A program made the position numbers and the translations under genes. A DNA stretch of 64,000 nt, from assembly GCF_027912835.1 (NCBI RefSeq), contig NZ_CP115768.1:124001-188000 (forward strand). Direction: 5' to 3'. The DNA is from Paracoccus sediminicola (GTDB lineage Bacteria; Pseudomonadota; Alphaproteobacteria; Rhodobacterales; Rhodobacteraceae). The notes under the pieces are model-generated. The model was not told where the DNA came from. It made no database searches and saw nothing but the letters and a program-made list of their open reading frames with translations. Below, one piece after another: positions 27,899 through 38,019 of the stretch (the first letter of the stretch is position 1; the number at the start of each line of letters is the position of its first letter).

Positions 27899-28710
27899 GA
27901 TGGACGCTCCTGATCGGTGCGGCTCTGGCGGGGCTGGCGGTGTTGGCGGCGGGGCTGTCATTTCTCTGGACGCCTTACGACGTCACCCAGATGGACGTGG
28001 CGAACAAGCTGCAACCGCCATCGGGTGCGCATTGGTTCGGCACCGACCATTTCGGGCGTGACATCCTGTCGATGGTGATGGTCGGGGCGCGCACCTCGAT
28101 CGCCGTGGCGATGGTTGCGGTCGGGATCGGGATGGGTTTTGGCGTGCCTCTCGGCCTGATTGCGGCCGCGCGGCGGGGAAGCTGGCTGGACGAGATCATC
28201 ATGCGCGGCAATGACCTGATCTTCGCCTTCCCGTCGCTGGTCATCGCGATCCTCATTACCGCGGCGTTCGGGCCGGGCGCGATCAACGCTATCATCGCCA
28301 TCGGCATCTTCAACATTCCCGTCTTTGCCCGGGTGACACGGGGCGGAGCGATGCCGATCTGGACGCTCGATTATATCCGCGCGGCCCGCGTGGCCGGGAA
28401 GGGCCGGGCGCGGATCAGCGTGGAACATGTGCTGCCCAATATCGCCAATTTGCTGATCGTGCAGGGCACCATCCAGTTCAGCCTGGGCATCCTCGCCGAG
28501 GCTGGGCTGTCCTATGTGGGTCTCGGTGCGCAGCCGCCCACGCCAAGCTGGGGCCGGATGCTGGCCGAGGCGCAGACCTTTGTGACGCTGTCGCCCCATG
28601 TCGCGGTGATCCCGGGGCTGTGCATCGTGGCTACGGTGCTGGGGCTGAACCTGTTGGGCGACGGGTTGCGCGACGCGCTCGACCCCCGGTTGAAGGTGAT
28701 GCAGGCATGA
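27895..28710 (+). CDS. ABC transporter permease, DppC/OppC type
   Basis: Second permease, 271 residues, pairing with the DppB-like protein. Typical features are [23 protein letters not shown] after the first helix and the EAA loop [46 protein letters not shown] is a DppC hallmark. Both ends overlap neighbours by four bases, so permeases and ATPase are made in fixed ratio. No solute-binding protein gene is nearby. Confidence 0.94.
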   Translation: MRWTLLIGAALAGLAVLAAGLSFLWTPYDVTQMDVANKLQPPSGAHWFGTDHFGRDILSMVMVGARTSIAVAMVAVGIGMGFGVPLGLIAAARRGSWLDEIIMRGNDLIFAFPSLVIAILITAAFGPGAINAIIAIGIFNIPVFARVTRGGAMPIWTLDYIRAARVAGKGRARISVEHVLPNIANLLIVQGTIQFSLGILAEAGLSYVGLGAQPPTPSWGRMLAEAQTFVTLSPHVAVIPGLCIVATVLGLNLLGDGLRDALDPRLKVMQA

Positions 28711-30290
28711 TCGAGACGCGGAATCTCTCGGTCGCCATTCGCGGCACCCCGATCCTGCGCGACGTGGATCTGCGGCTGGAACCGGGGCGGATCACCGGGC
28801 TGGTCGGCGAATCCGGGTCGGGCAAGTCGATGACGGCGCTTGCGATCATGGGTCTGCTGCCGCGCGGGTCAAGGACGGGTGGCGAGGTTCTGCTGGATGG
28901 CGACGACCTTCTGTCGAAATCCGAGGCAGAGCTGTGCCGCATCCGGGGCAACCGCATCGGCATGATCTTCCAGGAGCCGATGACCGCGCTGAACCCGCTG
29001 ATGACCATCGGCGACCAGGTGGCCGAGGTGCTGCGCATCCATCACGACACCCCGCGCGAGGCAGCGCTGAAGCGGGCGCGCGACCGTCTCGACCGCGTGG
29101 GTCTGCCCGAACCGCGCTTTCCGCTGTCGCTTTATCCGCATGAGCTTTCGGGCGGGCAGCGGCAACGCGTGGCGATCGCTCTGGCGATTGCCGAGGCCCC
29201 CGACCTGCTGATCGCGGATGAACCGACCACGGCGCTCGACGTGACCACGCAGGCGCAGATCCTCGATCTGCTGCGCGATCTTGTGCGGGATGAGGGGATG
29301 TCGCTGCTGCTCATCACCCATGATCTTGCGGTGGTGGCGGGGATCGCGGATCAGGTCGCGGTGATGAAGACCGGAGAGGTGGTCGAGGCGGGCGACACAG
29401 AGGCGCTGTTCCGCGCTCAGTCTCACCCTTACACGCGCGACCTCTTCGCCGCCTCGCGCCATGCGCCCGATCGGGTGCCGGTGGCCGAGGATGACAGCCC
29501 GATCCTTTCGGTGCGCGACGCGGTCCGCGAATATGTCCTGCCGCGCCCGTCTGCCTTTGCGGCGCATCCGGTGCTGCGCGCGGTGGACGGGGTGAATTTC
29601 GAGATACGGGACGGCGAGTCGGTCGGGCTGGTTGGCGAATCCGGCTGCGGGAAATCGACCCTGACCCGCGCGATACTCGGGCTCGATCCGTTGCAGGGCG
29701 GCGAGATCAAGCTGGGCGGAGAGAAGGTTCAGGCGGGGCACGCGATGAAGCCCTCGCTGCGCGCCAAGGTCCAGGTGGTTTTTCAGGACCCGTTCGGCAG
29801 CTTCGATCCGCGCTGGCGTGTGGACCGGCTGATCGCCGAGCCGTTCCATCTGACAGGCCGCCCGAGCGACTGGCGCGAGCGGGTGGCGCAGGCGCTGTCC
29901 GAGGTCGGTATCGATCCGGGCGCATCGCGCCGCTATGTGCATGAATTCTCTGGCGGGCAGCGTCAGCGGCTGGCCATTGCGCGCGCGCTGATTATCCGGC
30001 CGAGGCTGATCGTGCTGGATGAGGCCGTCAGCGCCCTCGACGTCAGGGTGCGGGCGCAGGTTCTGGATCTTCTGGCCGAATTGCGCCGCAGTCACGGCAT
30101 GGCCTATCTGTTCATCAGCCATGATCTCGGCGTGGTGCGCGGGGTGACTGACCGGGTTCTGGTCATGGATAAGGGCAGGCTCGTCGAAACCGGGCCGACC
30201 GCGCAGGTCATGGACAGCCCCTCCCACCCGACGACGCAGCTTCTGATGGAGGCGATGCCGGAAATTCCGCCGGAATGGGCGGTTGGCTGA
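28707..30290 (+). CDS. ABC transporter ATPase, fused DppD-DppF type
   Basis: One 527-residue protein carries both ATPase domains of a dipeptide-class importer. The first half shows GESGSGKSM (Walker A), [16 protein letters not shown] (signature) and [13 protein letters not shown] (Walker B). The second half repeats these as [26 protein letters not shown] and [13 protein letters not shown]. The second Walker B has DEAVS, as in DppF-like domains. The ATG at 28707 overlaps the stop of the permease gene; earlier in-frame starts lie in that gene. The substrate is unknown, with short peptides or related compounds likeliest. Confidence 0.93.
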   Translation: MIETRNLSVAIRGTPILRDVDLRLEPGRITGLVGESGSGKSMTALAIMGLLPRGSRTGGEVLLDGDDLLSKSEAELCRIRGNRIGMIFQEPMTALNPLMTIGDQVAEVLRIHHDTPREAALKRARDRLDRVGLPEPRFPLSLYPHELSGGQRQRVAIALAIAEAPDLLIADEPTTALDVTTQAQILDLLRDLVRDEGMSLLLITHDLAVVAGIADQVAVMKTGEVVEAGDTEALFRAQSHPYTRDLFAASRHAPDRVPVAEDDSPILSVRDAVREYVLPRPSAFAAHPVLRAVDGVNFEIRDGESVGLVGESGCGKSTLTRAILGLDPLQGGEIKLGGEKVQAGHAMKPSLRAKVQVVFQDPFGSFDPRWRVDRLIAEPFHLTGRPSDWRERVAQALSEVGIDPGASRRYVHEFSGGQRQRLAIARALIIRPRLIVLDEAVSALDVRVRAQVLDLLAELRRSHGMAYLFISHDLGVVRGVTDRVLVMDKGRLVETGPTAQVMDSPSHPTTQLLMEAMPEIPPEWAVG

Positions 30291-30327
30291 GCTTCCCTTC
30301 GGGCTCGCCCCGGTCTAGGCAAGCGGA

Positions 30328-31854
30328 ATGAGATTGCCCGCATTCTCCCCCGATCAGGCCGAGGCCTGGGATACGCTCTCTGACGTGCTGGAGGGGGCCG
30401 GGATCGACCTCACCGCCGAAGAGATCCTGCCGCCGCAGCCCGGCAAGGCGCGGGTGATGGCGGTGATCGGCAAGGCGGGCTCGGGCAAGACGATGATCCT
30501 TGCCGCGCTGACCAGGGCCCTGCGCGAGGCGGGGGTCGAGCTGATCTCGGGCGATTACGAGGGCCGCAGGCGCAAGGATCGCCGCACTGTCGCAGTGCTG
30601 GCGCCAACCAACAAGGCGGCCTTCGTCCTTCGTATGCGCGGCGTGCCGGCGACGACCATCCACCGCATTCTTTATACGCCGGTCTATGACCCGGAATATG
30701 AAAAGATCGCCGACTGGCTGACCGGCACCGGGGACCGCCCGGCGATCGAGGGACTGACCGATCAGGCGCTCGACCGGGCCCGCGCATTCTATGACCTGCA
30801 CGCATCGATCCCCGGCGCTCTGGCGGCGGCGGGGCTGCGCGGCTCGGATTTCATTCAGGGCTGGAAGCGCCGCGAGGACGGGCTGGATATCGGGCTGATC
30901 GACGAATCCTCGATGCTGGATCAGCGGCAATTCGAGGATCTGCGAGAAATCTTCCCGGTGCTGGTGCTGTTCGGCGACCCTGCCCAGCTTGCTCCGGTCG
31001 GGCAATCGGGGGAAATGGTGTTCGACGGGCTGGCTGCGCCGCAAAAGCTGGTGCTGAACCGCATTCACCGGCAGGCGGGGGACAGTCCGATCCTCGATCT
31101 GGCTCATGCGCTGTCGGATGAGAGCCTCGATTTCGCCGGGTTCGAACGGATGGTGCGCGCCGCCGCCGCCGCCGACCCGCGCGTGATCTGGGCCGAGCGG
31201 GTGGAATCCGATCTGATGGCGCGCAGCCCGGTGCTGGTCTGGCGCAACGCGACCCGCATCCGCCTGATCACGGCGTTTCGCGCCGCGCATGGCGCGCCCG
31301 GCGATGCCCTGCTGCCCGGAGAGCCGCTGATCTGCGATGGGCTGGAACTGCCCTTGAAGCACCGCAAGAAGCGCATCGACCTGGAGGCGCGGGGGCTCAT
31401 CAAGGGGGCGCAGGTGGTTTATCTCGGCCCCGGCAAGAAGCCCGGCTTTTCCCGGCTGCATGTCATCGGGGCCGAGGAACCGCGCCTCTCGGCGGCCTCG
31501 ATCGTGAAGATCGAGCTGCCGGACGAGGACGAGCCCTTCATCCCCTTCGCCGCCCGCATGGGGGCCAGTTTCCTGCACGGGGCGGCGGTGACGATTCACA
31601 AGGCGCAGGGCAGCCAGTGGCCCGATGTGCAGGTCTTCGGCCCCGATATTTCCGCCGCCGCATGGTCGGGCCGGTCCGAGGCGGGGATTCCGCTATGGAA
31701 GCGGCTCACCTATGTCGCAATCACCCGCGCGCAGGAGCGGCTGCACTGGGTCACGCGGGCGCGTCTGGCGCGCCCGTCGGGCGCGTTGAGCGTCGAGGAT
31801 CTGGAAACTCCGGCGGCGCCGCTGGAACTTCAGGCCTCAGAGGACGCAGGCTGA
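30328..31854 (+). CDS. RecD-like ATP-dependent helicase
   Basis: Superfamily 1 helicase of 508 residues resembling the RecD family without RecB or RecC nearby. Walker A is VIGKAGSGKTM, motif Ia is LAPTNKAA, the Walker B-like motif is IDESSML, and motif III is LFGDPAQLAPV. The C-terminal UvrD_C_2 module is AVTIHKAQGSQW and YVAITRAQERLHWVTR. No N-terminal extension of the RecD2 type is visible, so this is the shorter group often called AAA/exodeoxyribonuclease V alpha-like. A role in DNA repair is inferred. It lies alone between an ABC operon and a convergent gene. Confidence 0.88.
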   Translation: MRLPAFSPDQAEAWDTLSDVLEGAGIDLTAEEILPPQPGKARVMAVIGKAGSGKTMILAALTRALREAGVELISGDYEGRRRKDRRTVAVLAPTNKAAFVLRMRGVPATTIHRILYTPVYDPEYEKIADWLTGTGDRPAIEGLTDQALDRARAFYDLHASIPGALAAAGLRGSDFIQGWKRREDGLDIGLIDESSMLDQRQFEDLREIFPVLVLFGDPAQLAPVGQSGEMVFDGLAAPQKLVLNRIHRQAGDSPILDLAHALSDESLDFAGFERMVRAAAAADPRVIWAERVESDLMARSPVLVWRNATRIRLITAFRAAHGAPGDALLPGEPLICDGLELPLKHRKKRIDLEARGLIKGAQVVYLGPGKKPGFSRLHVIGAEEPRLSAASIVKIELPDEDEPFIPFAARMGASFLHGAAVTIHKAQGSQWPDVQVFGPDISAAAWSGRSEAGIPLWKRLTYVAITRAQERLHWVTRARLARPSGALSVEDLETPAAPLELQASEDAG

Positions 31855-31860
31855 ACCGGC

Positions 31861-32658
31861 TCAGGCCCGACGGGCCGGAGTCTGCTTGTTCTGCAACGAG
31901 TCGATGCGGGTTTCCAGCCGCTCGACAAGCGCGTCGCGGGGCAGTCCGGTCTCGCGCGACAGCCGCATGATGCCGAAATGCACCCGCGCCATGTCCTGGT
32001 AATAGCGCGCGAAGGCATAGTTGATCGACGCCCCCGCCGCCGCACCGAGGATCGGCACGGCCTGCGCGCCCATCTTGGTCAGCAGCCGCGTGGCGATCTG
32101 CGGTGCAAGGCTGGTGATCAGCGATTGCAGCGTGCGCCCGTTGACGGCCAGCCGCGCTGCGACCAGACCGGTGTCGGTGCCGTCATCCTCGGCCAGCGGC
32201 CCGCCCGAGGCAAAGACCCGCAGCGCCTCGGCCTGGATATCCTCGCTTTGCGGGTCCAGCCCGTGTTCCTCGGCGATTTCGAGGATGGCGCGCAGAAGGA
32301 TCGTCACCGTCACCGGCAACTCGATGACAGCGCCGGTCAGGCCCGCCGCGCCGCCCACGGCACCCGCAGCGGTCGTGCCCATGCGGTTGAACCAGTCGCC
32401 CCGGTCGCGCAGCACCCCGCGAGAGGCCGATGCCACGCGGAAGGTCCGGCGAAGCGCACCCTCCACGCCGCGATCGACCCGGCGGCGGATGAAATCGGGC
32501 AGGCGCTTCATCAGCTCTTCCCCGCCGCCGCCGATACGCTCGATCAGCTCCATGGCAAGGCCATGCGCTTCGATATAGCGGCGGGCGAGCTTGTCGATCT
32601 CGGTCAGCACGCTGGCATCGCTGATCGGCGGCAAGACGATTTGCTGGCGGTCGGCCAT
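31861..32658 (-). CDS. EcsC family protein
   Basis: Protein of 265 residues matching the EcsC family, named from a Bacillus locus but without a settled function. Typical parts are VLTEIDKLARRYIEAHG, the GTTAAGAVGGAAGLTGAVIELPVTVTILLRAIL stretch, which looks like a membrane-associated hydrophobic hairpin, and GAQAVPILGAAAGASINYAFARYYQDMARVHFGIM near the end. The start is at 32658, five bases downstream of the GNAT stop, so the two are probably co-transcribed. Confidence 0.87.
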   Translation of the reverse strand: MADRQQIVLPPISDASVLTEIDKLARRYIEAHGLAMELIERIGGGGEELMKRLPDFIRRRVDRGVEGALRRTFRVASASRGVLRDRGDWFNRMGTTAAGAVGGAAGLTGAVIELPVTVTILLRAILEIAEEHGLDPQSEDIQAEALRVFASGGPLAEDDGTDTGLVAARLAVNGRTLQSLITSLAPQIATRLLTKMGAQAVPILGAAAGASINYAFARYYQDMARVHFGIMRLSRETGLPRDALVERLETRIDSLQNKQTPARRA

Positions 32659-32662
32659 GCGG

Positions 32663-33172
32663 TCAATCCTCTGGCGCGGCGTCCGTATCGGTGCCGGTGT
32701 CGCGCCTCACGCGGCCCGATATACCAACCCAGGCACCGTCGCGAAGTTCCAGCCCCAGAACCCGCTCGGGGTTGGTCGGCGGCGGCATTTCGACCGCTTC
32801 CAGCCGCTGAAAGCCAAAGCGACCGTAATAGGGCGCATCACCGACCAGCATCACCCGCGCCCATCCAAGCTCGCGCGCCCGGCCCAGGCTTTTCTGCATC
32901 AGCCAGGCGCCCAGCCCTTCGCCCTGCGCGGTGGGATGCACCGCGATCGGCCCGAGCAGCAGCACGCGATGCCCGCCCACCCGCACCGGCCAGAACCGGA
33001 TTGCGGCGCGCAGCGTGCTGTCCTGGCGCAGGATCAGGCACAGATCGGCGACCGGATCGACATCCTCGCGCAGCCGGTAAGAAGACAGCGCCGTCCGCCC
33101 CGGAGCGAAGCACAGATCCATCAGCGCCTCGACCTCATGCCAGTCCGAAGGCTGTTCGACGGTGATCTCCAC
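32663..33172 (-). CDS. GNAT N-acetyltransferase, YhbS-like
   Basis: Acetyltransferase of 169 residues. The fold signature is LLLGPIAVHPTAQGEGLGAWLMQKSLGRARELG, with the acetyl-CoA pyrophosphate loop in the middle, followed by VMLVGDAPYYGRFGFQR. These are characteristic of the YhbS group, whose substrates are mostly unknown. The start MEITVEQPSDWHEVEAL fits the family. It diverges from the flavin reductase gene by 122 bp. Confidence 0.88.
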   Translation of the reverse strand: MEITVEQPSDWHEVEALMDLCFAPGRTALSSYRLREDVDPVADLCLILRQDSTLRAAIRFWPVRVGGHRVLLLGPIAVHPTAQGEGLGAWLMQKSLGRARELGWARVMLVGDAPYYGRFGFQRLEAVEMPPPTNPERVLGLELRDGAWVGISGRVRRDTGTDTDAAPED

Positions 33173-33294
33173 TCAGCCCTCCGTTCTGTTCCGCGAGTGT
33201 CGCCGCGATGCCTAAGCGGGTCGGTGGGGCTTTGCAAGAAACCGGTGGACGCTTCCCCGGACCGCGGGCAGGATGCGCCCTGCAAGGAGGCGCC

Positions 33295-33894
33295 ATGTTC
33301 TACAGACCAGAGGCCGGTCACGGCCTGCCACATAACCCGTTCAATGCCATTGTCGCGCCCCGGCCGATCGGCTGGATCTCGACCCGCGGGGCGGATGGCG
33401 ACAATCTGGCGCCATACAGTTTCTTCAACGCTGTGGCCTATGTCCCGCCGCAGGTGATGTTCTCTTCGACGGGAACCAAGCAGGACCGCGGGAAAACCAA
33501 GGACAGCGTGGCCCATATCGCCGAGACGGGTGTGTTCTGTGTCAATATCGCCTCTGCCGCGCTGAAGGATCAGATGAACGCCTCAAGCGCGCCGCTGCCG
33601 GCCGGGACAAGCGAGTTCGAGAGCGCCGGTATCGCGCAGACCGAATGCGAGACGATTTCCTGCGCAAGGGTTGTGGACGCGCCGGCCAATCTCGAATGCA
33701 GGCTGACCAAGATAGAGCGCCTCGCCGGTGAGGCGAACTGGCTGGTTCTGGGCGTCGTAACAGGCGTCCATATCCGCGAGGATTGCATCGTCGACGGCCG
33801 GTTCGACCTCAAGCGTGACGGCTGGTTGAGCCGGATGGGCTATCGCGACTACGCCGCAGTCCATGAGCTTTTCGAGATGGAGCGACCGGAATGA
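33295..33894 (+). CDS. Flavin reductase family protein
   Basis: FMN-binding split-barrel protein of 199 residues. The segment [44 protein letters not shown] is the usual flavin-binding core of this group. Members serve as flavin reductases for two-component oxygenases or have unknown redox roles. A perfect AAGGAGG (33284-33290) stands five bases before the ATG at 33295, which decides the start. The stop overlaps the apt start (ATGA), an odd pairing with no obvious pathway link. Confidence 0.9.
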   Translation: MFYRPEAGHGLPHNPFNAIVAPRPIGWISTRGADGDNLAPYSFFNAVAYVPPQVMFSSTGTKQDRGKTKDSVAHIAETGVFCVNIASAALKDQMNASSAPLPAGTSEFESAGIAQTECETISCARVVDAPANLECRLTKIERLAGEANWLVLGVVTGVHIREDCIVDGRFDLKRDGWLSRMGYRDYAAVHELFEMERPE

Positions 33895-34427
33895 GCCAGA
33901 AAACCGTCAGGGATTACATCCGCAGCATTTACGACTTCCCGCATGAAGGGATCATCTTCCGCGATGTCACGACGCTGTTCGCCGATGCGCGCGGCTTTCG
34001 AATGGCGGTGGACCAGCTTTTGCACGGCTATGCCGGCGAAAAGATCGACAAGGTCGTCGGGCTGGAGGCGCGCGGCTTCATCCTTGGCGGTGCGGTGGCG
34101 CATCAGCTGTCGACGGGCTTCGTGCCGATCCGAAAAAAGGGCAAGCTGCCCGGCACCGTTATCTCGGAAGCCTATGAGCTGGAATATGGCGAGGCGGTGA
34201 TGGAAATCCACGATGACGCGCTGACCGAGGGTGAGCGGGTTCTCATCGTGGATGACCTGCTGGCCACGGGCGGCACGGCCGAGGCCGGGATCAAGCTGTG
34301 CCAGCGGCTTGGCGCACAGGTGATCGGCTGCGCCTTCGTGATCGACCTGCCGGAGCTCGGCGGCCGCGAGCGGCTTGAGGCGATGGATATGCCGGTTCAC
34401 GCGCTCTGCTCCTTCGAAGGCGCATGA
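33891..34427 (+). CDS. apt: Adenine phosphoribosyltransferase
   Basis: Salvages adenine to AMP with PRPP. The 178-residue length is normal. The start with [26 protein letters not shown] is typical, and the PRPP-binding motif is [31 protein letters not shown] is the conserved adenine-side loop. It overlaps the flavin reductase stop by four bases and converges on the HNH gene. Confidence 0.96.
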   Translation: MSQKTVRDYIRSIYDFPHEGIIFRDVTTLFADARGFRMAVDQLLHGYAGEKIDKVVGLEARGFILGGAVAHQLSTGFVPIRKKGKLPGTVISEAYELEYGEAVMEIHDDALTEGERVLIVDDLLATGGTAEAGIKLCQRLGAQVIGCAFVIDLPELGGRERLEAMDMPVHALCSFEGA

Positions 34428-34445
34428 GCCGCGACCGTGCGCGCC

Positions 34446-34733
34446 CTATCTGACCCGCCCGTTCCAGTCCGGCGGGCGTTTCGCCACCCAGCCGTAGAAG
34501 CGCGCCAGATCCGGATGCGCTCGCAACGCCTCGGGGGTGTTGTAATGCCGGGCGAGCTCGGTCTCGCTCAGCGTCTTGTGGATCACCTTGTGGCAGACAT
34601 GATGAATCAGCACCGTCGCTCCGCCCTTGCCGCCGCGGAGCTTGGGGATCAGGTGATGCCGGCTTTGCGGCACGCCGGGCGGGATCGGGCGCAGGCATAG
34701 AGGGCAGGTGGGAATGTCGCCCGCTTCGGTCAC
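34446..34733 (-). CDS. Small HNH-type nuclease domain protein
   Basis: Protein of 95 residues formed almost wholly by an HNH-like zinc domain. C10-x2-C13 opens it, H26-H27 in RHHLIPK follow, and C47, H48 and H52 in HHVCHKVIH complete it. This matches small HNH proteins found in many proteobacteria; nuclease activity is expected, but the target is unknown. The start is GTG at 34733, overlapping the MFS stop as GTGA, which indicates coupled translation. A much longer frame upstream in the same phase lies inside the MFS gene and is rejected. Confidence 0.85.
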   Translation of the reverse strand: MTEAGDIPTCPLCLRPIPPGVPQSRHHLIPKLRGGKGGATVLIHHVCHKVIHKTLSETELARHYNTPEALRAHPDLARFYGWVAKRPPDWNGRVR

Positions 34734-36358
34734 GGCACGTCGATCTTCCCGCGCAGCGGCACATCGGCATGGGACGCGACATTCTGGCGCTCGATCAGGC
34801 GGTGCACCACCGGATCGCCCTCGTCGCGATGCAGGTTTCGCAGGGCTTCTGTCACGCCGATATCGGTCATCGTCCGTCTGGTGTTGTGCCGGATGTAATC
34901 GTCCCATGTCGCGATATGATAGCTTTCCGACCAGTAATCCGGCCGCTCGAGATCGCGCAGCAGCACCCAGGACCGGGCCCCGTCTCTGCGACGTATGTCG
35001 CGGCGTTTGATCATCAGGGTGAGGAACTGCTCGGTATCCTCGGGCGCGATATGGTAATCGACCATGACCATGATCGGCCCGGACCGGCCGCGCAGGTCGA
35101 GCCCCAGCACCGGCTCGCGAAAGCGGTTGGCGGGGGACAGGTCCGACTGGCTGAACTCGGGCATCGGCATTGCAAGCCCGATGGCCGCCGCGCCGATCAA
35201 ACCCACGGCGGCGGCGGTCAGGGCGTATTGATGGCCCGAGGCCTGCGCCACCGCCCCCCAGAGCCAGGCGCCCATCGCCATTCCGCCAAAAGTCGCCGTC
35301 TGATACAGCGCCAGCGCCCGCGCCACGACCCAGCGCGGCGTCGAAAGCTGCACGGTGACGTTGAACAGCGACAGCGTCAGCACCCAGGCCATGCCTGCCG
35401 GGAACATGGCGAGCGCATGGGCCCAGATGCTGTCGGTCAGGCCCAGCACCGCCAGCGACACGGCGAAGATGATCATGCCGCCGCGCACCACCCATTCATT
35501 GTTCATCTTCTCGCGAATCCGGGTGTTGGTCAGCGCCCCGATGATCGCGCCCGCCCCGAAACAGCCCAGCAGAACGCCGAACAGCAGCGAGCCGCCCTCG
35601 GGATGGGACTTCGCCACCAGCGGCAGCAGCGCCAGCAACGAGGCCGCCGTCAGGCCAAAGGTGGCCGAGCGGGTCAGCACCCTCACCAAATTGGGCGACA
35701 GCGCCACATAGCGCAGCCCTGCGCCTACTGCTGCGACGAAAGGCTCCCGCGCGACGGTGCGCTTTGGGTAGTCGGGACGCCAGCGCAGCATCGCGAAGAT
35801 CAGCGGCACATAGCTGAGCGCATTGACCAGAAACCCGACCGCGGCCCCCAGCGTGGCGACGATAAGCCCGCCCGCCGCCGGTCCGATCGAGCGCATCAGG
35901 TTGAAGCCGACCGAATTCAGCGTCACCGCCTGCGGCAGATCCTCACGCGGCACGAGATCTCCGACAGATGCCTGCCAGGGCGGGTTATAGAGCGCCTGGC
36001 CCATGCCGATCAGGAAGGTGAACCCCAGAAGCAGCCAGGGCGTGATCCCGCCCTGCCAGGTGAACAATGCCAGCAGTGCTGACATGAAGGACATGAAGGC
36101 AATCGCGCCCAGCATGATGTGGCGTCGGTCGAAGTTATCCGCCAGCGCCCCCGATACCAGCGCGAACAGCATGATCGGCAGCGTGTTCGAGGCCTGGACA
36201 AGCGCGATGAGCGTCGCATTGGTGGTCAGCTGAGTCATCAGCCATGCAGCGCTGACCGCCTGAACCAGCCCGCCGAAATTCGACACAACCGTCGCGCTCC
36301 ACAGAGTGCGGAAGGCGGTATGCCGGAATGGGGCAAAGGTGGAACTGCTTGATGACAT
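34730..36358 (-). CDS. MFS transporter with C-terminal monooxygenase-like domain
   Basis: Membrane transporter of 542 residues. Twelve helices fill the first 400 or so residues, with the MFS loop ADNFDRRHIMLGA between helices 2 and 3 and the repeat-like GQALYNPPWQASVGDLVPRE typical of the EntS/DUF894 group. A soluble tail of about 120 residues begins MVMVDYHIAPEDTEQFL and ends with SYHIATWDDYIRH, resembling the ABM/ferredoxin-like fold. The ATG at 36358 is preferred because the longer frame would begin inside a terminator. The substrate is unknown, perhaps a drug or siderophore. Confidence 0.88.
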   Translation of the reverse strand: MSSSSSTFAPFRHTAFRTLWSATVVSNFGGLVQAVSAAWLMTQLTTNATLIALVQASNTLPIMLFALVSGALADNFDRRHIMLGAIAFMSFMSALLALFTWQGGITPWLLLGFTFLIGMGQALYNPPWQASVGDLVPREDLPQAVTLNSVGFNLMRSIGPAAGGLIVATLGAAVGFLVNALSYVPLIFAMLRWRPDYPKRTVAREPFVAAVGAGLRYVALSPNLVRVLTRSATFGLTAASLLALLPLVAKSHPEGGSLLFGVLLGCFGAGAIIGALTNTRIREKMNNEWVVRGGMIIFAVSLAVLGLTDSIWAHALAMFPAGMAWVLTLSLFNVTVQLSTPRWVVARALALYQTATFGGMAMGAWLWGAVAQASGHQYALTAAAVGLIGAAAIGLAMPMPEFSQSDLSPANRFREPVLGLDLRGRSGPIMVMVDYHIAPEDTEQFLTLMIKRRDIRRRDGARSWVLLRDLERPDYWSESYHIATWDDYIRHNTRRTMTDIGVTEALRNLHRDEGDPVVHRLIERQNVASHADVPLRGKIDVP

Positions 36359-36385
36359 CACAGGGAGACTGTCCAAAAAAGCAAA

Positions 36386-36414
36386 CCCCCGCAAGCGCGT
36401 TGCGGGGGCTTTTT
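36386..36414 (-). terminator. Bidirectional Rho-independent terminator after the GlsB/YeaQ-like gene
   Basis: CCCCCGCAA (36386-36394) and TTGCGGGGG (36400-36408) form a 9-bp stem with a five-base loop. On the minus strand it is followed by T-rich sequence ending in six T, and on the plus strand by CTTTTT. It ends the small membrane protein transcript and fixes the MFS start downstream of it. Confidence 0.85.
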
Positions 36415-36472
36415 CTGTCACCGGGCACGAGAGACTTCAGCCCTCCGTGCCCGGAAAACCGCGTCGCGCCGC

Positions 36473-36724
36473 TCAGGTGGCGCGGTTGATGAGCCGCAGG
36501 ATCACCAGCAGAATGACCGCGCCGATGGTGGCCCAGATAATCTGCATGACGATATTGCTCGATTCGCCGGCAAGCCCGATCGCGGGGAACAGGAACGACG
36601 CGATCAGCGCGCCGACGATGCCGACGACGATGTTCATCAGCAGCCCCTGTCCGTGTCCTTTGACGATCTGGCCAGCAAGCCAACCAGCAATAGCGCCGAC
36701 GATAATCGCAACGATGATACCCAT
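36473..36724 (-). CDS. GlsB/YeaQ/YmgE family membrane protein
   Basis: Very hydrophobic 83-residue protein with three helices and the Gly-rich repeats of the GlsB/YeaQ/YmgE (transglycosylase-associated) family: MGIIVAIIVGAIAGWLAGQI, then GLLMNIVVGIVGALIASFLFP and WATIGAVILLVILRL. Members respond to stress in several bacteria, but their function is unsettled. The ATG at 36724 is chosen because it begins the family domain and AAGGGATGG lies before it; 44 extra upstream codons look non-coding. Confidence 0.9.
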   Translation of the reverse strand: MGIIVAIIVGAIAGWLAGQIVKGHGQGLLMNIVVGIVGALIASFLFPAIGLAGESSNIVMQIIWATIGAVILLVILRLINRAT

Positions 36725-36878
36725 GAATCCATCCCTTTTGCATTCAGCATCACCGGAGAGTTCCGGCGATTTCCGTTGCCGAAACGCCTGTCCGCGCGCA
36801 AGGTTCCGATAACAAACCCCAATTTCTGATTGCTGCTGCACTGCCGCAACCCGCATGGTCGCCTTGCTGGAGGGTTAG

Positions 36879-36889
36879 GACAAATTGTC
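36879..36889. promoter_or_regulatory. Palindrome GACAAATTGTC, possible operator
   Basis: Five-base arms GACAA and TTGTC surround a single central A. The site is in an AT-richer patch, 155 bp before the start of the GlsB-like gene and 238 bp before nuoA. The binding protein is unknown. Confidence 0.3.
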
Positions 36890-37038
36890 TTGTTGTTTCG
36901 CTTGTCGCGGCCCTTGTCTCATGTGATCCTGCGAACCACCTTTGGAACAACGGCCAAATTGCCGGTGACGCCTGTAATGCTGGCGAATATGGCCGATCGC
37001 GATGGCCCGAAATGGCCACTGAATCGCCCCGGCCCGAG

Positions 37039-37067
37039 TTGACCCTGCCTGATGGCAGGTCTAAACG
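37039..37067 (+). promoter_or_regulatory. Candidate promoter of the nuo operon with internal inverted repeat
   Basis: TTGACC (37039-37044) and TAAACG (37062-37067) are 17 bases apart and match five and three of six sigma-70 bases. Within the spacer CCTGCC (37044-37049) and GGCAGG (37054-37059) are mirror images four bases apart, placed where a repressor would block polymerase. NuoA starts 60 bp downstream. Confidence 0.45.
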
Positions 37068-37126
37068 GGCGATAGCCCAACCTAAAACGCGATCCAGCCG
37101 GATTGCGCCATCAGGGAGCCTGTAAA

Positions 37127-38016
<890 letters not shown>

Positions 38017-38019
38017 GTC

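Larger units (their letters stand above)
36725..37126. other. 402-bp divergent intergenic region before the nuo operon
   Basis: It lies between the GlsB/YeaQ-like gene and nuoA and holds no convincing gene. It contains an odd palindrome GACAA-A-TTGTC at 36879-36889, a candidate nuo promoter at 37039-37067, and an inverted repeat inside that promoter at 37044-37059. A small RNA cannot be excluded, but I see no terminator that would end one. Confidence 0.6.

Noticed and set aside
34769..36082. 437-codon plus-strand frame opposite the MFS gene
   Set aside because: His/Gln/Arg-rich shadow of a clear transporter gene.
36386..36414. Start of a longer MFS protein at 36421
   Set aside because: The longer N-terminus would be encoded by a perfect terminator hairpin; the ATG at 36358 begins just after it.
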